Positions 1 to 6,513 are shown, numbered from the stretch's first letter. The stretch is DNA of 6,566 nt from Planctomycetota bacterium (GCA_022565195.1 JADFJZ010000083.1:1-6566); one strand, 5' to 3'. Made by a program: numbers and translations. The notes: a model not told the origin generated them from the sequence alone.

Positions 1-628
1 GGGCCACTGGTGCCAAAAGCGCGGCGTGTTGTTTTGCGTGGATGCGATCCAGGCGCTGGGCGTGCTGCCGATCGACGTGCAGGAAATGAAGATCGATTTT
101 CTGGCCTGCGGCGGGCACAAGTGGCTTTGCGGCCCGGAGGGCACGGGCATCTTCTACTGCAACCGCGAGTTGACCGGCCACCTGCGGCCATCGACGGTCA
201 GTTGGCGGAGCATGAAGCGCGGCGAGGATTTCAGCAAGTACGAAATGACCTTCCACGACGACGCCCGGCGATTCGAGTCCAGTTCTTACAACATGCCCGG
301 CATTTACGGTCTGGCTGCTTCGCTCGAACTGTTTCAGGAAATCGGCATCGAGAACAGCAGCCAACATGTCCTGGGCCTGACGGATCGACTGGTCGAAGGC
401 CTCCGCGAGAAGGGCTACCGCGTGATCAGTCCGCGCGAACCCGGCGCCGCCAGCGGCATCGTAGCGTTCACGTCCCCGACGCATAATCATCATGCGATTC
501 AGCAGCACCTGGAGAAGGAGCATCGCATCATCATTGTCGTTCGCGAAGGGCGCCTGCGCGCCAGCCCACACCTTTACAACAGCCCCGACGAAATCGACCG
601 CCTGATCGAAGTCTTGCCCAAACATTGA
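1..628 (+). CDS. Class V PLP-dependent aminotransferase family protein, 3' part (5' end outside window)
   Basis: The reading frame is open from the first bases of the window to a TGA at 626-628, so this is the C-terminal ~208 residues of a longer protein (family members are usually about 370-430 residues). It shows the fold-type I PLP core of the class V aminotransferase / cysteine desulfurase superfamily: the cofactor-contacting Asp in VDAIQALG (codon 41-43), then GGHKWLCGPEGTG, whose Lys (codon 119-121) should form the Schiff base with PLP. The C-terminal segment REGRLRASPHLYN (542-580) resembles the R-G-x-L-R-x-SPH-x-YN ending of many family members. The RxGHxCxxP-type loop that carries the catalytic Cys of SufS-type cysteine desulfurases is absent at the expected place, so desulfurase activity is unlikely. 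The substrate cannot be told from this fragment; isopenicillin-N epimerase-like or other class V aminotransferases are possible. Family call is confident, function is not. Confidence 0.9.
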   Translation, partial: GHWCQKRGVLFCVDAIQALGVLPIDVQEMKIDFLACGGHKWLCGPEGTGIFYCNRELTGHLRPSTVSWRSMKRGEDFSKYEMTFHDDARRFESSSYNMPGIYGLAASLELFQEIGIENSSQHVLGLTDRLVEGLREKGYRVISPREPGAASGIVAFTSPTHNHHAIQQHLEKEHRIIIVVREGRLRASPHLYNSPDEIDRLIEVLPKH

Positions 629-641
629 TTTGTTCTATAAT
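614..641 (+). promoter_or_regulatory. Candidate sigma70-type promoter for the 662-913 gene
   Basis: A perfect TATAAT lies at 636-641, and TTGCCC (4 of 6 matches to TTGACA) lies at 614-619 with a 16-base spacer. A start near 648 would give a short leader of about 14 bases ending at the ATG at 662. The -35 box and part of the spacer lie inside the 3' end of the aminotransferase gene. The call is inferred from consensus matching only; the -10 box is convincing, the -35 box is weak. Confidence 0.45.
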
Positions 642-661
642 CAAGTGAGCAGGATAGAATC

Positions 662-913
662 ATGCGCCCACAAGACATTCTCAAGCATTTGCAGAGAACA
701 CCCTTTCAACCGTTTCGGCTGTGCCTCTTGGACGGACGGTCATTCGAGATTCGTCATCCGGAGATGGCGATGGTGGGGCGTTCTGCCGTGATCATTGGCA
801 TACCGGATCCAGAGGAAGAAGAGCCTATTTATGAACGCAGTTTCGACTGCTCGATTATGCACATCACGAGCCTTGAACCGATTGATGGTCGGAACCCCAG
901 GAAGAAACGCTGA
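662..913 (+). CDS. Small conserved hypothetical protein (83 aa), planctomycete-type
   Basis: An 83-residue protein with a good ribosome site: AGGA at 651-654, seven bases before the ATG. It begins with a short amphipathic stretch (DILKHLQRTPFQPFRL), followed by LLDGRSFEIRHPEMAMVGRS (22-41), an IIGIPDP strand and turn (44-50), an acidic EEEE run and a predicted beta strand (CSIMHITSLEPI, 63-74), then a basic tail. I recognise the pattern 'PF.PFR..L.DGR.FEI.HPE...VGR..' from many small uncharacterised proteins in planctomycete genomes, often in several copies per genome; their function is unknown to me. No signal peptide or membrane segment is visible, so it is probably cytoplasmic. The size and mostly beta character would fit a small barrel-like domain, but that is a guess. 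Confidence 0.8.
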   Translation: MRPQDILKHLQRTPFQPFRLCLLDGRSFEIRHPEMAMVGRSAVIIGIPDPEEEEPIYERSFDCSIMHITSLEPIDGRNPRKKR

Positions 914-954
914 CTGAGGGTGGAGCGATCCACAGCAGCGGCACATTAAGAACT

Positions 955-984
955 TTGACAACAGCCGCACGCGTCAATTATCAT
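955..984 (+). promoter_or_regulatory. Strong sigma70-type promoter for tRNA-Thr
   Basis: A perfect -35 box TTGACA at 955-960 is followed, after 18 bases, by TATCAT at 979-984 (5 of 6 matches to TATAAT). The predicted start near 991 is only about five bases before the mature tRNA 5' end at 996. The position and quality fit a stable-RNA promoter. Since no terminator is evident between the tRNA and folD, transcripts may also read on into folD. Confidence 0.7.
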
Positions 985-995
985 CATCGCCAATT

Positions 996-1067
996 GCCGA
1001 CCTAGCTCAACGGTAGAGCGCAGCTTTCGTAAAGCTGAGGTTGTGGGTTCGAATCCCATGGTCGGCT
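996..1067 (+). tRNA. tRNA-Thr (anticodon CGT, reads ACG)
   Basis: A full cloverleaf can be folded by hand. Acceptor arm GCCGACC (996-1002) pairs with GGTCGGC (1060-1066) over 7 bp. D arm GCTC/GAGC (1005-1008, 1016-1019) has a short 7-base loop AACGGTA. Anticodon stem CAGCT/AGCTG (1021-1025, 1033-1037) encloses TTCGTAA with anticodon CGT at 1028-1030. The variable loop has 5 bases. T arm GTGGG/CCCAT (1043-1047, 1055-1059) has loop TTCGAAT and one G-U pair. Base 15 (A) and base 48 (T) can form the Levitt pair. The discriminator is T at 1067. The 3' CCA is not encoded, so it must be added by CCA-adding enzyme. The CGT anticodon makes this the isoacceptor dedicated to ACG, a frequent codon type in GC-rich genomes. 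Confidence 0.97.
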
Positions 1068-1205
1068 TTTCCGTTGTGTTGCGTAAGAATCGGCATGTTG
1101 TAGAAAACGAGATGGACCACTGGGCGGTTTTTCCCTCTGCGCTGGTCGTTTCCCATTCTCGATCGCGAGTCCGCTCCCACTGACGAATCCCGAGGTGATT
1201 GCTTT

Positions 1206-2078
1206 ATGGCCCAGTTGATTGACGGCAAGGCGATTGCAGCCGAGATTCGCGCGCAAGTCAAAGGCGGCGTGGCCGATCTACAGGCTCAAGGCCAGACCGT
1301 CAAGCTGGTTTCCGTCCTTGTCGGCAAGCCGGAAGCAGCCGAAATCTACTCGCAGTCGCAGGCACGATGCTGCGCGGAAGTGGGCATGCAGTTCGAACTG
1401 CTATCGCTGCCTGAAAGCACGGCTCTTGCGGAGATCAAAGCCGCGATCGAGAATTTGAACCGGGATCCGACGGTCAACGGCATCATGCTCAACCTGCCCC
1501 TGCCGCCGGGAATGAACGAATCGGAAGTGCAGTATTACATCGACCCCTACAAGGACGTGGAAGGCGTCAACCCGGCGAACATCGGCTTCGTCTTCTATGG
1601 CCGACCGATCATCGCGCCCTGCACAGCGCTCTCGGTGTTGGAAATACTCAAGCATCTGGGCCAGACGTTCGAGGGCCGGGACGTGGTGATCGTTGGCCAA
1701 GGCGCAATCGTCGGAAGGCCGATCACGCTGTTTCTGTTGCAGGAAATGGCCACCGTGACCGCGTGCCACAAAGCCACCCGCGATCTCAGGCGGCACACGG
1801 CGCAGGCCGACGTTTTGATCGTGGCTGTGGGCAAGCCGGGGCTGATCACCGGAGACATGGTCAAGAAAGGGGCGGTGGTCATCGATATCGGCATCAATCG
1901 CATCAAGGAGCCGGGCGGAGAGACCCGAATCGTGGGTGATGTTGATTTTGACTCAGTGAATCCGGTAGCGTCGGTCCTGACGCCTGTGCCCGGCGGCGTG
2001 GGCCCGGTCACGGTGTCCATCCTGCTGCGGAACACGGTGCAGGCAGCCCGGGAGCAACTGGCCCGCAGGAATCGGTAG
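1206..2078 (+). CDS. folD: FolD-family methylenetetrahydrofolate dehydrogenase/cyclohydrolase with altered catalytic residues
   Basis: At 290 residues it has the normal FolD length. The ATG at 1206 is supported by GAGGTGA (1192-1198) seven bases upstream. The family interconverts 5,10-methylene-, 5,10-methenyl- and 10-formyl-tetrahydrofolate in the cytoplasm. Family features seen: the N-terminal LIDGKAIA; the catalytic domain with Tyr48; N96-LPLP; the KDVEG-x-NP segment (116-123); the Rossmann segment VIVGQGAIVGRP (161-172); ADVLIVAVGKPG (201-212); VIDIGINR (225-232); and TPVPGGVGP (259-267). Compared with E. coli FolD as I recall it, with a constant offset of two and no gaps, the catalytic Lys54 is Gln52 (CAG, 1359-1361), Gln98 is Asn96 (AAC, 1491-1493) and Asp121 is Glu119 (GAA, 1560-1562). 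PCTPxG is PCTALS (138-143), and the cofactor motif G-(R/A)-S is GQG. Lys loss is known to abolish or cripple cyclohydrolase activity in characterised FolD enzymes, and the monofunctional yeast dehydrogenase also lacks it. Family membership is certain; bifunctional FolD activity is doubtful. A second, canonical folD elsewhere in the genome would fit. Confidence 0.93.
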   Translation: MAQLIDGKAIAAEIRAQVKGGVADLQAQGQTVKLVSVLVGKPEAAEIYSQSQARCCAEVGMQFELLSLPESTALAEIKAAIENLNRDPTVNGIMLNLPLPPGMNESEVQYYIDPYKDVEGVNPANIGFVFYGRPIIAPCTALSVLEILKHLGQTFEGRDVVIVGQGAIVGRPITLFLLQEMATVTACHKATRDLRRHTAQADVLIVAVGKPGLITGDMVKKGAVVIDIGINRIKEPGGETRIVGDVDFDSVNPVASVLTPVPGGVGPVTVSILLRNTVQAAREQLARRNR

Positions 2079-2179
2079 CATCGACCGTGGCCCACCGGAT
2101 AGAATCTAACCGTACGAATGCTCAGGCTCGCGCTTGGAGCAATGGACCAAGCTCCTTCAACGCAGAGGATCACGGAACT

Positions 2180-3019
2180 ATGAGATATCAGCAAACTCTC
2201 CGGTTGTTGGGCAGCATTGCGTGCTGCGCCATTCTCGGCTGCCAGCCAAACCAACGGGTTTCTTCCACGGCGGACAATTCTGACCGCGAGGTGACCCGAT
2301 CGCCGGACTCTGATGAGGCCGGCACCCCAGCGCCAGCGGGCGATAGCGGCAGCGCGCAGGCCGCTCACGCTGAGGGGCAAGGCGAGCGCCCGTCCGCGGC
2401 GGCCACCATTTCAACAGTGTCAGATCAGAAGCGGAGCAACAAGCCGAGTCAACTGACGAACACCGCCGGAACCGGCAAGAGAGGCCCGGCCGCTGATGTT
2501 CCTCCGTCTATAGAGACCGAACTCCCATCCGAGTCGACGCCGGCAACCGCTGCCGATTCAGAGGGACAGACAGAAGTGCGCGAGACGTTTTACGGGGACG
2601 GCTCGACGAGGAGGCAATGGATCGTCAAGATCCTGCCTGACGGTACGGAAGTGGAGCACGGCGAGGCGCTTCTGTGGCATCAGAACGGTCAAGTGTGGCT
2701 GCAGGGGGAGTATGTCGATGGCGTGCGCCAGGGACTGTGGCTTTCCTGGCATCCGAACGGCAACAAGAGAGGAGAAGGGCGCCTCCAGCTGAACAGGCGC
2801 ATCGGGACATGGATCAGGTGGGACGAGACAGGCCAGAAGCGTTCGGAGGCGGCATACGAAATGGGACTCGCACATGGAAAATCGACCGTTTGGGACGAAG
2901 ACGGCAACGTCATCGAAACGGGCGAGTATGTGCGTAAGAAAAAGCACGGCACCTGGATCACGTACGTCGACGGCGAGAAAACAGAAACCGAGTGGGTCAA
3001 CGGCGTACAAGTCGAATAG
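2180..3019 (+). CDS. Lipoprotein with disordered linker and MORN-like repeats
   Basis: The start is placed at ATG 2180, because it opens directly on a lipoprotein signal peptide (basic MRYQQTLR, hydrophobic core, lipobox ILGC with Cys21) and has AGAGGA at 2164-2169 upstream; a GTG at 2087 in the same frame would bury the signal. The predicted mature protein is anchored by lipid on Cys21. Residues 22 to about 130 form a low-complexity linker rich in Ser, Thr, Ala, Pro, Glu and Gly, probably disordered. Residues 160-277 hold five repeats starting at 160, 184, 208, 232 and 256, each beginning with a (H/Q/I)G pair followed by an aromatic-rich strand and a D/N-G turn (WHQNGQ, WHPNGN, WDETGQ, WDEDGN, YVDGEK). 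A degenerate unit around 137-155 may precede them. The pattern matches the bacterial MORN_2 (toxin-antitoxin YwqK-like) repeat, a beta-hairpin repeat of no fixed function. It lies 101 bases after folD; co-transcription is possible. Function unknown. Confidence 0.88.
   Translation: MRYQQTLRLLGSIACCAILGCQPNQRVSSTADNSDREVTRSPDSDEAGTPAPAGDSGSAQAAHAEGQGERPSAAATISTVSDQKRSNKPSQLTNTAGTGKRGPAADVPPSIETELPSESTPATAADSEGQTEVRETFYGDGSTRRQWIVKILPDGTEVEHGEALLWHQNGQVWLQGEYVDGVRQGLWLSWHPNGNKRGEGRLQLNRRIGTWIRWDETGQKRSEAAYEMGLAHGKSTVWDEDGNVIETGEYVRKKKHGTWITYVDGEKTETEWVNGVQVE
2657..3010 (+). repeat. Five tandem 24-codon MORN-like units within the lipoprotein gene
   Basis: The units begin at residues 160, 184, 208, 232 and 256 of the lipoprotein, i.e. 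every 72 bases from 2657; the last is slightly short (22 residues). The period is exact at protein level, while the DNA copies are well diverged. These are old, selected protein repeats, not a recent DNA duplication. Confidence 0.75.
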
Positions 3020-3160
3020 GCACGGCGAATTCCCAGACTGCTAAACGACGAAGTCAATTCGGAGGATCCAGCCGTGGACTTGCCGTCTGGCAGCCGTTCC
3101 GAAGTCGTGACGATCTTCTTCAAAGTATCATTTGCAATGCGGGAATCAATAAGCTGCTTA
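3020..3160. other. Convergent intergenic gap between lipoprotein and TPR genes
   Basis: A 141-base spacer in which the plus-strand lipoprotein gene and the minus-strand TPR gene meet tail to tail. It would be expected to hold a terminator for both. I find only weak candidates: CGAATT/AATTCG (3026-3031 with 3056-3061, long loop), an imperfect GAAG...CTTC hairpin at 3101-3118 followed by TTC, and ATAAG-CTG-CTTAT at 3149-3161, which overlaps the TPR stop codon. None has a long GC stem plus T-tract, so no terminator is called. No small gene is supported here. Confidence 0.5.
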
Positions 3161-4453
3161 TCAGGGTTCGGGGTTTGTTTCCAGGTCGCGGTCCTTCAAG
3201 TATCCGAGCAGGCGTTTGCGGTCGGGGTGATGCGGGTGTAGTTGCAGTACAACCTGCCATTGGGCCAGGGCTTCAGCGCGCCGTTCGGCTTCGAACAGTG
3301 CATTACCGAGTTTGTAGCGCAGGTCAACCGAGCGCGGTGCAACCTCAATCGCCCGCTGAAGATGGTGTATGAACCTGTCGAGATCGCCCCGAATGCAATA
3401 CTGATCCGCCATCAAGGTGTGCATTTCGAGCAGTTTGGACTCATACGACTTCGGATTTAGCTGGCCGGCGGTTTCCACGTGCTGTTGAAAGCCCTCCAAG
3501 TCGCCAAGCCAGTACAAAGTCACGCCGTAGCGATAGTGGTAGCCGGCCAATCGACCCGCGGGAAGTGTTGCTTCGATAATCTCATAGGCATCCCGAGCCC
3601 GCTCATACTCGTTCGCGTTAAACCAAATGTCTGCATTGAGCAAGTGGACATCCGCTTCATCCACGCCCAGCTCAATGGCCTTCTGAAGATGATAAATCGC
3701 CGAATCACTCGGGCACACGCGAAAGCGATTGGGCTGGTCATCGACGGCTTCCAGCACATACCAGTCCTCGTGCGTATTGCCGAGGATGGCCTGCGAGATG
3801 GGCAGCACTTGAACCCTGCCCAGGGGTCTGCCGGCTTGGTGGTAGGCGCTGGCGAGCAGATAGTGTACCTGCGGATCGTCGCCGGCCAGGGCGAGGGCAG
3901 ATTTCAATGCCCGCACAGCCAGGGCGGGCAGTTCGCGCCGCAGATGCAACCGGCCCAAGGCGACAAGATCCTCCAGAGCCTCGGGCTTCAGACGCACCGC
4001 TTTCTCATAAAACCACGCCGCCTCCACGAGTTGCCCCGAGCGGAGGTACGCTTCGGCAAGTAAGTGACTGATTGCATACGATTCTGAGAAGGAGGCCGAC
4101 GCGGCGAGCGTCCGGATCACGGCCTCCCAATCCTTCCGCTCCAACAGAACTTCGGCCTTGAGAATCACAGCAGCCTCATTCGCCGGATCCAGCGCCAACA
4201 ACTCATCGACCGTCTGGAGTGCAGCGTCCGATTGGCCGGCGTGTCGCTGCACATCGGCGAGTTCGTAAAGGTAAGCCCTGTTCCGTGGATCATCATCGAC
4301 CCGCCGGCGCAGGAGCTTCATGGCCTCTGAATCGTCTTCGCGCGCAATCGCCTGCACGGCGGAGGAGTGGATTTCCGTCGCCGAATCCTGTGCGCCTGCA
4401 AGCGGGCAAAGCAGACCGAGCATTGAAATGAGCGTGAAAGAACCGGCAGCCAT
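3161..4453 (-). CDS. Secreted TPR-repeat protein
   Basis: The chosen ATG (4453-4451) gives 430 residues beginning with a clear Sec signal peptide: MAAGSFTLISMLGLLCPLAGA, with likely cleavage after AGA (residue 21). The frame stays open further upstream, but any earlier start would overlap the threonine aldolase gene by over 100 bases and hide the signal. The gene then begins 11 bases after the aldolase stop, which implies co-transcription; no clear Shine-Dalgarno site is visible, so translation may be coupled. The mature part is mostly tetratricopeptide helices, for example around 59-92, 94-125, 129-158, 163-190, 194-207, 268-296, 302-333 and 375-407, with typical features such as LAEAYLRSGQLVEAAWFYEKAVRLKP and YKLGNALFEAERRAEALAQWQ (parts of 132-157 and 380-400). 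Between about 208 and 255 a non-TPR insert (VQVLPISQ, NTHEDWYVLEAV, NRFRVCPSD) interrupts the repeats. TPRs bind proteins or peptides; the partner is unknown. Expected location is periplasmic. Confidence 0.88.
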   Translation of the reverse strand: MAAGSFTLISMLGLLCPLAGAQDSATEIHSSAVQAIAREDDSEAMKLLRRRVDDDPRNRAYLYELADVQRHAGQSDAALQTVDELLALDPANEAAVILKAEVLLERKDWEAVIRTLAASASFSESYAISHLLAEAYLRSGQLVEAAWFYEKAVRLKPEALEDLVALGRLHLRRELPALAVRALKSALALAGDDPQVHYLLASAYHQAGRPLGRVQVLPISQAILGNTHEDWYVLEAVDDQPNRFRVCPSDSAIYHLQKAIELGVDEADVHLLNADIWFNANEYERARDAYEIIEATLPAGRLAGYHYRYGVTLYWLGDLEGFQQHVETAGQLNPKSYESKLLEMHTLMADQYCIRGDLDRFIHHLQRAIEVAPRSVDLRYKLGNALFEAERRAEALAQWQVVLQLHPHHPDRKRLLGYLKDRDLETNPEP

Positions 4454-4464
4454 GCGAATCGGGC

Positions 4465-5505
4465 TTACTTGAGAACTTCGCGCATCAACGGAATGGCCTG
4501 TTCGATCTGGTCGGCGGAGACATCGAGGTGCGTGACAGCACGCAGACGAGTCGAAGTTTCGGGCAACAGCAGCACGCCGGATTCCCGCAGCCGTTTGCAC
4601 ACTTGCCCCGCTGTGCCGAGGCGCGGGTCAACCTCAAAGAACAGGATGTTGGTTTCAACTTCGTCCGGATCGATCGTCACAGAGGGCAATTCCGCCAGCG
4701 CCACTGCGAGTGTCTTGGCGTTGGCGTGATCGTCCGCCAGCCGATCGATGTGATGGTCCAGGGCGTAGGTCGCTGCCGCGGCGAGCAACCCGGCCTGGCG
4801 CATGCCGCCGCCGAACATCTTTCGGAAGCGGTGGGCGGCCTGGATTGATTCCTTCGAGCCGGCCAGAATCGATCCGACCGGGGCTCCCAGGCCTTTCGAA
4901 AAGCACATGCTGACCGTATCGAAATGGCGTGCATACTCGGCGAGCGCGACGCCGCTCGCCACGGAGGCATTGAACAGTCGCGCACCGTCCAAATGCATGG
5001 CCACTCCAGCCTTGCGGGCAACTGCGGCGACATCGGCGATCATTTCAATCGGCCAAACCGAGCCGCCGCCGCGATTGTGGGTATTCTCGATGATCACCAG
5101 GCGGGAGGGCGCGAAATGATCATTCGGCGGTCGGAGCAGGGCCTGCACGTCCGCCCCATCGAATTGCCCGCGCCGGCCTTCGATGAACCGTACACTCACG
5201 CCGCTCAGTGCGGCTGGGGCGCCCGACTCATAGAAGAAGGCATGGCTGTCGCGCTGGCAGATTACTTCGTCGCCGTGCGATGTGTGGATGCGGATGGCGA
5301 TCTGGTTGGCCATCATCCCGGACGGCACGAACAGGGCCGCCTCCTGTCCCAGCAGGGCAGCGGTTTTCTCTTGCAGCTCGTTGACGCTCGGATCGTCGCC
5401 GAACACGTCATCCCCGACAACGGCTTCGGCGATCACTCGGCGCATCGCCGGCGTCGGCTGGGTGACTGTGTCGCTGCGCAAGTCCGCTACTACTTTTGTA
5501 CGCAT
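4465..5505 (-). CDS. ltaE: Low-specificity L-threonine aldolase
   Basis: This PLP enzyme of the beta-eliminating lyase family cleaves L-threonine/L-allo-threonine to glycine and acetaldehyde in the cytoplasm. The ATG at 5505 gives 346 residues, the usual length, and an N-terminus ([18 protein letters not shown]) that matches the family start. A TTG at 5562 in frame, with GAGGA close upstream, would add 19 unrelated residues and is less likely, though the ATG itself has no clear ribosome site. Signature parts: [11 protein letters not shown] (8-18), [10 protein letters not shown] (30-39), His88 in the [11 protein letters not shown] region (stacks on PLP in the family), ENTHN (140-144), [10 protein letters not shown] (171-180) with Asp173 and Arg176, and [10 protein letters not shown] with the PLP Lys204. 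All expected catalytic residues appear present. It sits between the PAP2 gene (105 bases upstream) and the TPR gene (11 bases downstream) on the same strand. A phenylserine or allo-specific variant cannot be excluded. Confidence 0.95.
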   Translation of the reverse strand: MRTKVVADLRSDTVTQPTPAMRRVIAEAVVGDDVFGDDPSVNELQEKTAALLGQEAALFVPSGMMANQIAIRIHTSHGDEVICQRDSHAFFYESGAPAALSGVSVRFIEGRRGQFDGADVQALLRPPNDHFAPSRLVIIENTHNRGGGSVWPIEMIADVAAVARKAGVAMHLDGARLFNASVASGVALAEYARHFDTVSMCFSKGLGAPVGSILAGSKESIQAAHRFRKMFGGGMRQAGLLAAAATYALDHHIDRLADDHANAKTLAVALAELPSVTIDPDEVETNILFFEVDPRLGTAGQVCKRLRESGVLLLPETSTRLRAVTHLDVSADQIEQAIPLMREVLK

Positions 5506-5610
5506 GGTGGAATCCGTGATTGCAGGCCAATCGGTGTTGCGAGCCAGACGCGCCTTGACCAAGAGTCCTCGGCAGGTCCGCGTGCGCCTGCGCGCCTCAT
5601 GCTACCACAA

Positions 5611-6513
5611 TCACTTTTCGCTCGGAAGGGCGCTCTCGACGGCCGCCTCGGGGCGGTAGACCCAGCGGTCCAGCCAGTGGCACGCCCCGATGGCAACGAC
5701 CGCCACGATGATCCCGGCAAGCACGTCCGCGAGGTAGTGCCAGCCCGTGGTCACGGTCGCGATCAGGACCATGCCGTTCAATACGGCGCTGAGGGCAAAC
5801 AGCCAGCGTCGGTGCCAACAGCTCAGCGCGAGCAAAATGGCCCAGGTCGCATGGAACGAAGGGAAGGTGATCAACCCTTCGGCCTGTTGCAGAGAGATCG
5901 TTTCCATTTGGCCCGCGCGCAACCCTTCAAAGTGGGCCATGTAACGCGCCTGAACATCACTGAGTTCATAGCCGAAGGCCTCAAAGGGGCCGGCTGCGGG
6001 GTAAGCGTAAAACAGGGCGGCGGTGAGCAGTGCGCTGATCATGAACCGCTGCACGAATGCCTCGAGCGGTCGGCGATCGCCGACCAGGCCCAGCGTTGCG
6101 ATCAAGGCTGTTTGCGGGAGGAGTGTATCGTAGGCCAATTGCAGCATGTGCTGCACAGTTGGGTGGGCCTTGGCCCAGTTCACGATTGCGGGCAAGTGGC
6201 ACCACAGGCCGGCATCGACATCGACGAGTAGTGGGTCGATCAGCGGGCGGTTGAAGGTCGCCAGGCAATACATCAGAATCGTGTAGCTCGATGAGAACAG
6301 CACCAAGTGCAGCAGGGCATTCACGCACACCACGAAATCGGATTCACGGCGCCATCGATAGTACAGACCAACCGCGGTCAGCAAGGCCGCGAAGCCGAGC
6401 GGCCTGATGAGGCTTTGCAGGTCCAGCTTCAAATCCAGCGTGCCGAGCAGAATGACATCGAGCAACACCGCCGCCGCGATGACCAGCCACTTCATCGCCG
6501 TATCTCGCGTCAT
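5611..6513 (-). CDS. PAP2 / AUR1-like membrane phosphatase or phosphotransferase
   Basis: An integral membrane protein with about six hydrophobic segments (numbering from the ATG at 6513, 300 residues: roughly 7-26, 37-54, 60-87, 157-172, 223-258 as two helices, and 261-280). Motifs of the PAP2 superfamily are near the C-terminus: AYDTLLP (127-133), FYAYPAAGP (168-176), PSFH (218-221) and GWHYLADVLAG with the H-x3-D pair His259/Asp263. The canonical K-x6-RP motif and the Arg of SR-x5-H-x3-D are not visible, and the pattern is closer to the PAP2_3 (AUR1 / inositol-phosphorylceramide-synthase-like) branch, which acts on lipid phosphates or transfers lipid headgroups. The start is uncertain: the frame is open to the window edge, with GTG at 6543, ATG at 6513 and ATG at 6495. 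The last has a weak GAGA upstream and lies right at the first membrane helix. No convincing ribosome site decides it, and a start outside the window is possible. The substrate is unknown. Confidence 0.88.
   Translation of the reverse strand: MTRDTAMKWLVIAAAVLLDVILLGTLDLKLDLQSLIRPLGFAALLTAVGLYYRWRRESDFVVCVNALLHLVLFSSSYTILMYCLATFNRPLIDPLLVDVDAGLWCHLPAIVNWAKAHPTVQHMLQLAYDTLLPQTALIATLGLVGDRRPLEAFVQRFMISALLTAALFYAYPAAGPFEAFGYELSDVQARYMAHFEGLRAGQMETISLQQAEGLITFPSFHATWAILLALSCWHRRWLFALSAVLNGMVLIATVTTGWHYLADVLAGIIVAVVAIGACHWLDRWVYRPEAAVESALPSEK

Noticed and set aside
1079..1106. TTGCGT and TAGAAA as a folD promoter
   Set aside because: Only 3 of 6 and 4 of 6 consensus matches; too weak to call, and read-through from the tRNA promoter is an alternative.
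1002..1261. Two overlapping minus-strand ORFs of 84 codons covering the tRNA
   Set aside because: Their C-termini are translations of the antisense of the tRNA (the familiar 'DSNPQPQ / GIRTHNLSF' artefact), and they overlap the folD start; they are not genes.
2132..2152. GCTTGG/CCAAGC inverted repeat between folD and the lipoprotein gene
   Set aside because: The 6-bp stem with 9-base loop has no T-tract after it, so it is not a convincing terminator; it could be chance.
1595..2380. 261-codon minus-strand ORF opposite folD and the lipoprotein start
   Set aside because: It is antisense to well-supported coding sequence and has an Arg/Ser/Pro-rich composition without domain features.
3101..3161. 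Weak hairpins in the convergent gap as possible terminators
   Set aside because: Stems are short, AT-rich or bulged and lack a proper U-tract; termination may be Rho-dependent or elsewhere.
996..5505. tRNA-Thr, threonine aldolase and FolD as a linked threonine/glycine/one-carbon system
   Set aside because: The genes are on opposite strands in separate units with unrelated genes between them; the common theme is probably coincidence.
4924..6231. 435-codon plus-strand ORF opposite threonine aldolase and PAP2 genes
   Set aside because: It runs antisense to two genes with clear family motifs, crosses their intergenic gap, and its protein is rich in His, Arg and Gly with no recognisable domain; this is typical of GC-rich antisense frames.
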